A stretch of DNA of 64,000 nucleotides from an uncultured Eggerthellaceae bacterium (GTDB lineage Bacteria > Actinomycetota > Coriobacteriia > Coriobacteriales > Eggerthellaceae). The stretch covers positions 1-64,000 of the forward strand of contig CAJUQK010000002.1 in NCBI GenBank assembly GCA_910588205.1, written 5' to 3'. Below, in pieces: positions 57,745 to 64,000 of this stretch (positions within the stretch are counted from its first letter, which is position 1; each line of letters starts with the position of its first letter). A model generated the notes under the pieces. It was not told where the DNA came from and did not search any database. It saw only the letters and a list, made by a program, of their open reading frames with translations. Both the position numbers and the translations under genes were made by a program.

Positions 57745-60447
57745 ATGGGGGATCGAGGCTCAAGGGTGTTGAGGGGGCAGCGGAAGACGAAGCTAGTGCG
57801 GAGTGCGCAACGGGCGCTCAGCCTGCGGAAGCAGGCTGCAGCCATGGCTCCGGTGCTCGGCCAGGATGTGACCACACCCCTAGCCTATCTGCAAGAGCTA
57901 TGGGACCTGTTGGGTGACGGGCGCTCTTTGGTAGATGGGCAGACGCGTACGCTCCTGCTGCTGCAATGCCTCTCTCGGTACGCCAACCGAACTGAAGCGC
58001 ACCTGCGCCCTTCCGTGGCCACCGCGAACCTCTTAGCCTCCTTTGTTGCTCGCTATGCCGGGCTCCCTGGGTTCGATCAGGCTCTTGGGCCAGCGTTCCT
58101 GCAAGGAAAGGCTTTGGCCAGGGAGCAGCGAGAGGTCATGGATGTTCTCGCAAGCTACATTCAAGCGCTCTCACGGCAGGGACTCATAGAGCCAGGCAGC
58201 GCTGCTCGGATCTTGCGGGAGGATGGAGTTGTCGCCTCCGTACAAGCGGAGGAGGCGCTCTTCCAGATTCCTGCGGTTCACCAGTGGCTCACCTCTTCAG
58301 GAGTTGCAATCCCAGACCCTGCTGGGGTGGAGCGTCCTTCCCACCCGGTAGGCTTTCGTTTCACCTTCACCACGGGAGAGACCTCTTTGGTACGGGCGCT
58401 GCGTGAGGAGATCCTTGAGGGCGCGGAGGACCTGAGCGTCTCAGGGAAGCCCCTTCGCATCCTCGTATTCGCTCCTGAACCTCTGCATCTCTTCCGTGCG
58501 CTCGCACCTACCCTTCTAGAGGTGGGTATTCCCTGTACCTGTCAGGCTTCCATGCCATTCAGCCAAACTCTTCTGGGGTGTGCTCTCATGGATACGCTCA
58601 GTTTGCGCCGAGGGGAGGGGGATTGGTGTGACTGGCTGACAGATCTTGCCTATCTGCCGCTGCTGGGATCAACGCCGTTGGCTGCGCAGATCTTGAATAG
58701 CCGCATGCGTGGGGACGCACTCATGGAAGAGGAGACGGCTCGGGGTCTCTTGGCTCAAGAGTCGCTGGTATTCCAGCAGCTCTGGGCATTCGTGGAAGCG
58801 CCCGGTCCGGAGGCGGCAGCCGCTTTGAGAGAAGCCATCCAAGAGGCTGAGGCGATTCCCTTCACCTATCGGGAGCAGGAAATGGCGGCACTGGGCGCGC
58901 TGGAGGGGCTCTGTGAGAAGGCGGCTGCCTATGGGGCTGAAGAAGAAGCCCTTGAGCTGCTAACGCGCCTGCGCATCTCTGTTCCTCAGGCAACGGCTAC
59001 GGTTCAAAAGGCCGGTCCCTTAGTGGAGATACAGGGCAAGGATGCTTTGGATGCCGTTGCTCCGGGATGTGCGGATGTCGTCATATTCTGCGATGCATCC
59101 AAGGACGCTTTCGCACTGCCTTTGGCGAAACCCGCTACGGCAAGCCTGTTGAGCGCGTTGGGCATCGAGGATGAACCCGATGCCCACGAAGAGCTGAGAG
59201 CCGCCTTCTCCTGTGCCCTTGCAGCTGCACGGGAGCGTATCGTGCTGCTCACACCCGAGCGCAACTCTTCGGGAACCCAGCAATACCCCTCATTCCTCTT
59301 CGACGAATTGGTAGAGGTAATGTCAGAAGGGGCTCAGTGGGACGTGGACCCAGAGGGCATCTTTCGCATACCTGAGGCCTGCAAGGATACCTTGAAGGTG
59401 ATGGATGAGCGGGATGTGCTCCAAGGGTTCGGTCAGACCTTCACTGAACCGGAAAAGGTGCTCGCCTTTCAACAGCCGGTTCAAGGGCAGCTCCAAGAGC
59501 TCTCCATGGACCCTTTCATCCTGAAGAGCACAAGCTGTCCTACAGCTCCCTTGCTCTCAGCTTCTCAGATCGAGCTGTATGCAGACTGTCCATACAAATG
59601 GTTCATCACGCGCAAAGTAGGGATAGAGCCCCTTGATGAGGCTTTGGATGCACAGGCTATAGGGAACTTTGCCCATCAGATCTTCCAAAGGGTCTTCGAT
59701 GAGCTGGCTTCGAAGGGTATCCGGCGGGTGAGCGCTCAGAACATCGAAGCGGTCCAAGCCGTAGCGGAGCGCATCTTCGATGAACTTCTAGCTGTGCAAG
59801 CAGATCTGCCGCCGGGCGAGCGCTGTCCAGTTCGCACCACTGAAGAGGACGAACGCTTCGAAGAGCTCAAGCAGTCCATCCTCAGAGTATTCGGCTTCAT
59901 GGAGCATCTCCCTGAGAGATTCTGCGTGGAGGGGGAGGAAGTGGCCCTCTCTGATGAGGATGGCTTATCCTACGCGGGGGCTGTTCTGCGCGGATCAGTG
60001 GACCGGATCGATATCGATCCGGATGGTGCCTATGCAGTGCTCGACTATAAGGGGAGCGTTGGGGATCACGAGGCCGGAAGAGGCGGCGAAGGTGAAGTGA
60101 TTCTGCCTCGTAAGATCCAGGCGCTGATCTATGCAAAGGCGCTCAAGGGGCTGCCACGGTTCGCCGATATGGCTTGTGTGGGGGCGATATACCTTTCCTA
60201 TAGAGCTGGGTCTGAGAAGAAGGCGGTCGCAGGCTCTTTCGATGCCCTTCACTATGATGTTTCCAAGCTCACCGACAATGAGTCTTCGGTCGTGGAAGGG
60301 AATTTCGACGCATTCCTTCAGAGCGTGGAGGATCTGGTCGCTCCCTACGTGGCGCGGCTGCAAGCGGGGGACATCGCCCCTGATCCCCGTCTCGGCGCTT
60401 GCCGCTACTGCCCGTTGACGTTCTGCCGAACTAGGATGGCGGTCTAA
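57745..60447 (+). CDS. addB: AddB-like PD-(D/E)XK nuclease subunit
   Basis: A 900-residue protein. The C-terminal third is a RecB-type nuclease: GSVDRIDI and VLDYKG give the catalytic acidic and lysine residues. A cysteine in YADCPYKWF plus CRYCPLTFC matches the Fe-S staple of AddB-type nucleases. The N-terminal two-thirds is an inactive helicase-like scaffold without an obvious Walker motif. The next gene abuts the stop codon. It should work with AddA in resection of DNA double-strand breaks. The start is uncertain, because GAGGCGG is weak. Confidence 0.85.
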   Translation: MGDRGSRVLRGQRKTKLVRSAQRALSLRKQAAAMAPVLGQDVTTPLAYLQELWDLLGDGRSLVDGQTRTLLLLQCLSRYANRTEAHLRPSVATANLLASFVARYAGLPGFDQALGPAFLQGKALAREQREVMDVLASYIQALSRQGLIEPGSAARILREDGVVASVQAEEALFQIPAVHQWLTSSGVAIPDPAGVERPSHPVGFRFTFTTGETSLVRALREEILEGAEDLSVSGKPLRILVFAPEPLHLFRALAPTLLEVGIPCTCQASMPFSQTLLGCALMDTLSLRRGEGDWCDWLTDLAYLPLLGSTPLAAQILNSRMRGDALMEEETARGLLAQESLVFQQLWAFVEAPGPEAAAALREAIQEAEAIPFTYREQEMAALGALEGLCEKAAAYGAEEEALELLTRLRISVPQATATVQKAGPLVEIQGKDALDAVAPGCADVVIFCDASKDAFALPLAKPATASLLSALGIEDEPDAHEELRAAFSCALAAARERIVLLTPERNSSGTQQYPSFLFDELVEVMSEGAQWDVDPEGIFRIPEACKDTLKVMDERDVLQGFGQTFTEPEKVLAFQQPVQGQLQELSMDPFILKSTSCPTAPLLSASQIELYADCPYKWFITRKVGIEPLDEALDAQAIGNFAHQIFQRVFDELASKGIRRVSAQNIEAVQAVAERIFDELLAVQADLPPGERCPVRTTEEDERFEELKQSILRVFGFMEHLPERFCVEGEEVALSDEDGLSYAGAVLRGSVDRIDIDPDGAYAVLDYKGSVGDHEAGRGGEGEVILPRKIQALIYAKALKGLPRFADMACVGAIYLSYRAGSEKKAVAGSFDALHYDVSKLTDNESSVVEGNFDAFLQSVEDLVAPYVARLQAGDIAPDPRLGACRYCPLTFCRTRMAV

Positions 60448-63400
60448 ATGGATCTGAGCCACTGCAACGATGCCCAAAAGCGCGTCATCTCTACGATCCC
60501 CGGTCCTCTGTTCGTTGCGGCTGGGGCTGGTTCGGGTAAGACGTTCACGCTGAAGCTCAGGACCGCGAACGCATTCCTCGGGACCGAAAGCGGGTTCAAG
60601 CTTGATTCCATCCATCAGCTGTTGGCGATCACCTTCACCGACAAAGCCGCCCAAGAGCTCCTTACGCGCATCAAGGACGCTCTGTTCGCTGAGGGCTTCG
60701 CAGATCAGGCGCGCCAAGCTGACAGCGCTTGGATATCGACCATCCATGGGTTCTGCTCACGCCTGTTGCGAGAGAATGCTCTGGAGATTGGCCTCGATCC
60801 TGAATTCAAGATGATCTCTGAGCGAGAGACGATGGAGTTGACTGCCCGGGCTCGGGAGGCGGTGCTCCAACAGGTGCGATCAGGTGAGATAGACCTGGCT
60901 CATACGGCCTGGAACTGGAGCCTTCTAGGCGCAGGCGAATTCGTTTCAGGGTTGCTGGATGATGCCCTTGAGCTCCGTCGGAAGGTGGGGGCGATGCCCG
61001 CGGGCTCTGATGCATTCGTCAGCTTCGCCTCGTCCTTTGCTCCGGGTGATGCCCTCAGATCCATGAAGGTGCTGGCGGAAGCCCTTCTAGCAGATGTCCC
61101 TCGTTGGTCGAAGGATCCAGCCAAGTATGAGCAGGCTCGTCTGGATGCCATTCCCTTGGCTCTGGAAGCCGCTGATACATGGCTGTGTTCTGACCAGGCA
61201 GCTCTCGCCTTTGAGGACGACCGCTTCGACCGCGAGGGATTCAAAGAGGTCATAGAGACCTTCCCGGTGCTCTCAGCTACGTTCGGCAAGAAGAAGGCGA
61301 CCGAAGACATCGTCAGTCGCTATAAGGACGTCCACGGAAAGCTGATATTCGGCGCTTACGGCACGTTCGGTCTGGAGGCTGCCCAGGTTGCCCTTGAATT
61401 GGCGAAAGCGTACAACGTTCACTATGATCGCTTGAAGCAAGAGCGTGGGCTGGTTGATAACGATGATCTCTTGCAGATGGCGCTGAAGGCCCTCGCGGCT
61501 CATCCTGCTTTGGCCGAACGCTATCGCGACCAGTTCAAGCTCATCATGGTGGACGAGTTCCAAGACACCGACAAAGTGCAGATCGCCCTCTTGAAGCTCT
61601 TGGCGCAACCTGGCCTTGCCAACGTGTGCGTAGTGGGAGATGCTCAGCAGAGCATCTACCGCTTCCGCGGAGCGGATGTGGGAGCGTTCAAGGAGTACCG
61701 CTCAGAGATAGCAGCCGCCCATCCAGAGCTCACCGAACGGCAGTTGCAGCCTCAGCTGACGGAGAACTTCCGGAGCCATCGGGATATCCTCGCTTTCGTG
61801 GATGCTGTCTTCTCCCAAGCCTCTTCTTTCGGGAGCGCCTATCTGAAGCTCACGCCGAAAGGCGCTATCAATGACTGCGATGATCCGGTGATGGATGAGA
61901 GCCCGCGGGTCACCGTGGATGTGCAGCATTACAAGGGAAGCGAGGGGGTAGAAGAGCAGGAGCGTGCCCTTTGGGCCTCTGCCCGCAGGATCGCTCAGCA
62001 TTTCTCAGATATCAAGCAGGCCTATAAGGAAGCAGAGGTGACTGAGAAGCACACCTTTGCTCTACTCTTGGGCAGGACGAAGCATGCGGATGTATACATT
62101 GCGGCGCTGCGGGAAGCGGGGCTGGAATCGCTGATGACGGCAGGGTCCATCCTTGCAGCCTCCGACGAGGCGAAGACGCTCAAAGCGCTTCTGCGCTATG
62201 CCGTGAACACCTCAGATGAGCAGGCGCTCCTTGATTGCCTCACTTCTGACCTGTTCGCCATATCTGACGATATCCTGCTGGCTCTTGCCTTCTATCGGAG
62301 TGGCGATGCGCTCAAGCATGGATCCCTCGCGGCAGGCTTCAGGGATCGAGAACACGCGCAGGCGCTTGGGCTTGCAGGTAGCAGTGCTCAAGCCCTCCTT
62401 TGCGCCCAAGAGGTCCTTGGCGGTTTCGTTACGGGTGCGCGCAGGCAGGCACTCTCATCTTCGGTGCGTCGAGCGCTGGTGGCATCTGGGTATCTGGACC
62501 GCATGCAAGGAGCCGGGGCGGAGGGAATAGCCTCTGTGGGGAACTGGTCGAAGCTTATGGGCATGCTGGAAGAGGTGGAACGGGATGGCGGCGGTTTCGT
62601 TGAAGCGGTGAGGGCGTTCGAATCCAAGCTCATGTTCGCTAAAGAATCTCCCGGTGTGCTCTCAGTGACAGAATCGGATTTCGTGCAGATCATGACCATC
62701 CATGGGTCCAAGGGCCTGCAGTTCGATCACGTGGCTGTGGCCGAACTCAAGACCAGCGGGCGTTCCACCATGAGCTTTTTGGCGGAGAATCAGGGAGGAC
62801 ATACCTATGCGCTTTCCAAGAAGGGTATGAGTCCTCCAGCCGCTCTGACGACCATCATCCAACAACGGGCTGAGGATGCAGGGATCAAGAGCCTCTCAGA
62901 GGTTGAGACACCGGCTCAGCTGTTCTATATGCTCAATCGGGTATCCAAGGAGGAGAGCGCTGGCGAAGCTCGGAGACTCCTCTATGTCGGGCTGACTCGG
63001 GCGGTGCGTTCTCTGTATCTGAGCTATCTGACGAACTCCCTCCCGCATCCGCAAAACGGTGCTCCCTATAGCCGCGACGGCATCTTCAAGGAGGTTCACG
63101 AGGCTCTCTACTGGGATACCGCTGGTGGGAGCTATGTGGATACCACCACCTGCGGTTATGGGGGTACGCTGCCTGCGAAGATCGTCTTTACGGTGGGGGA
63201 GGTGGAAGAGGAGGCTCCCGGAGTTAACGTCGCTCAGGAACCCCAGGACTTCCTTGTCCCCGTGCGGCCGCAAGCCATTGAGCTTCAGCCGGTTCCTTTC
63301 GTGGGAGCCAGAGCTGACGTTCGCTCCTACAGCTCTTTGGATCACGGGCTCGTTCTGCCCGATCTGCCGAAGGAGGAAGGCGGAGAGACACCCTTGGCTG

Positions 63401-64000
63401 ATGTGCGGTTTTCTGAGATGCCCGAAGAGGACGCCACGGCGTTGGGTACGGCATTCCATCGGTTGGCCCAGCTGGCTATCATCAACCGGGATCGAACGGG
63501 CACCCATCATCTGGAGCGGCCACATGATGAGGCGGTGCAGGTCCAGGTGCAGAAGCTGAAGGTGACAGGATCCCAAGAGGCTCGGCTGAACAGGGCGTTG
63601 GATGCATGGTTCGCCAGTCCCCAAGCTCAGGAACTATGCGAATACGATGGTCTGGAGGCAGAGGTACCCTTCATGGTTCAGCTGCCAGGGTCTGACAAGG
63701 AGCCGTTGTATCTCGAAGGCGAGATAGACGCTCTAGCTACGACGGGAGATGTAGCCTTTTTCGTGGATTACAAGACGGGCGGTAGCGAACAGGAGACAGC
63801 TGAGCAGATCCGTGCCAAGCATGAACTCCAGGCCCAGTGCTATTCCTATGCTCTTTTGCGTTCGGGCTATCGCACGGTGAAAGCAACCTTCGTGCGAGTA
63901 GAGCGAGTCACCTCTGACGGGCATCCCCAAACGGCGACCTATGGATTCTCTGCTACTGACATGCCCGCTTTGGAGCGCACGATCCGCGATCATTGGCCAA
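60448..64000 (+). CDS. addA: AddA-like helicase-nuclease, 3' end beyond window
   Basis: The gene starts directly after the addB stop and runs past the end of the window, with 1184 residues visible. Walker A is VAAGAGSGKTFTLK near residue 30. Helicase motifs VDEFQDTD and GDAQQSIYRFRGAD follow, then TIHGSKGLQFDHV and RLLYVGLTRA. A RecB-type nuclease motif begins near the end (GEIDALATTGDVAFFVDYKT). This is the UvrD-like subunit of the AddAB recombination complex. Confidence 0.92.
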   Translation, partial: MDLSHCNDAQKRVISTIPGPLFVAAGAGSGKTFTLKLRTANAFLGTESGFKLDSIHQLLAITFTDKAAQELLTRIKDALFAEGFADQARQADSAWISTIHGFCSRLLRENALEIGLDPEFKMISERETMELTARAREAVLQQVRSGEIDLAHTAWNWSLLGAGEFVSGLLDDALELRRKVGAMPAGSDAFVSFASSFAPGDALRSMKVLAEALLADVPRWSKDPAKYEQARLDAIPLALEAADTWLCSDQAALAFEDDRFDREGFKEVIETFPVLSATFGKKKATEDIVSRYKDVHGKLIFGAYGTFGLEAAQVALELAKAYNVHYDRLKQERGLVDNDDLLQMALKALAAHPALAERYRDQFKLIMVDEFQDTDKVQIALLKLLAQPGLANVCVVGDAQQSIYRFRGADVGAFKEYRSEIAAAHPELTERQLQPQLTENFRSHRDILAFVDAVFSQASSFGSAYLKLTPKGAINDCDDPVMDESPRVTVDVQHYKGSEGVEEQERALWASARRIAQHFSDIKQAYKEAEVTEKHTFALLLGRTKHADVYIAALREAGLESLMTAGSILAASDEAKTLKALLRYAVNTSDEQALLDCLTSDLFAISDDILLALAFYRSGDALKHGSLAAGFRDREHAQALGLAGSSAQALLCAQEVLGGFVTGARRQALSSSVRRALVASGYLDRMQGAGAEGIASVGNWSKLMGMLEEVERDGGGFVEAVRAFESKLMFAKESPGVLSVTESDFVQIMTIHGSKGLQFDHVAVAELKTSGRSTMSFLAENQGGHTYALSKKGMSPPAALTTIIQQRAEDAGIKSLSEVETPAQLFYMLNRVSKEESAGEARRLLYVGLTRAVRSLYLSYLTNSLPHPQNGAPYSRDGIFKEVHEALYWDTAGGSYVDTTTCGYGGTLPAKIVFTVGEVEEEAPGVNVAQEPQDFLVPVRPQAIELQPVPFVGARADVRSYSSLDHGLVLPDLPKEEGGETPLADVRFSEMPEEDATALGTAFHRLAQLAIINRDRTGTHHLERPHDEAVQVQVQKLKVTGSQEARLNRALDAWFASPQAQELCEYDGLEAEVPFMVQLPGSDKEPLYLEGEIDALATTGDVAFFVDYKTGGSEQETAEQIRAKHELQAQCYSYALLRSGYRTVKATFVRVERVTSDGHPQTATYGFSATDMPALERTIRDHWP

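Noticed and set aside
1..64000. tRNA, rRNA and CRISPR features
   Set aside because: I scanned for TPsiC-like GGTTCGA boxes, rRNA-like stretches and regularly spaced direct repeats. Hits such as 28131 and 58070 are inside coding sequence, and no array was seen.

Overview
The window is a dense, G+C-rich bacterial chromosome segment that most resembles an anaerobic actinobacterium of the class Coriobacteriia (Eggerthellaceae-like). The reasons are the number of DMSO-reductase-family molybdoenzymes paired with tiny ferredoxin subunits, a multi-pass membrane LuxR-type regulator, several PucR-type regulators, an old-yellow-enzyme/FAD fusion reductase, a fused SecDF and a GTG-rich F-type ATP synthase operon. 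No tRNA, rRNA, CRISPR array, phage or insertion-sequence transposase was seen. The taxonomic call is inference from gene content.

Layout. 0-0.4 kb: one copy of a long intergenic repeat. 0.4-1.5 kb: queH and a small CxxC protein (minus strand). 1.7-7.0 kb: molybdoenzyme module 1 (LysR regulator, minus-strand molybdoenzyme plus ferredoxin subunit, divergent MFS transporter). 7.1-13.6 kb: module 2 (CxxC protein, molybdoenzyme, ferredoxin subunit, two tandem PucR-type regulators). 13.7-20.5 kb: housekeeping genes (HAD hydrolase, tgt, secDF, a DUF1292 protein, alanine/sodium symporter). 20.5-22.1 kb: an AT-richer islet of two divergent unknown genes between two copies of a short repeat. 22.2-25.1 kb: two FAD-dependent oxidoreductases. 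25.1-25.8 kb: a repeat-rich intergenic region. 25.8-32.4 kb: a cluster with three cupins, an MFS transporter, an old-yellow-enzyme/FAD reductase and a PucR-type regulator. 32.8-41.0 kb: module 3 (MFS, molybdoenzyme, ferredoxin subunit, three CxxC miniproteins separated by RNA hairpins, DcuC-type carrier, MmgE/PrpD protein). 41.1-44.0 kb: tsaC, rpiB, glyA and a deoxycytidylate deaminase. 44.1-51.1 kb: the complete F1Fo ATP synthase operon. 51.2-56.8 kb: two LuxR-type regulators, an unknown multi-pass membrane protein and an Amidohydro_3 enzyme. 56.9-57.6 kb: tenA. 57.7 kb to the end: an AddB-like nuclease and an AddA-like helicase-nuclease that runs off the window.

The accessory genes read as a collection of separately regulated modules for anaerobic use or detoxification of small, probably plant-derived or aromatic molecules. 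Each combines an uptake carrier, a soluble redox enzyme and its own one-component regulator. None of the three molybdoenzymes has a Tat signal or membrane anchor. Together with their ferredoxin-like partners they fit the cytoplasmic pyrogallol-transhydroxylase / catechol-dehydroxylase branch. Their Fe-S cysteine layout departs from the textbook pattern, and five small multi-CxxC proteins sit beside them. These, with the cupin/OYE cluster, are the best candidates for an undescribed system.
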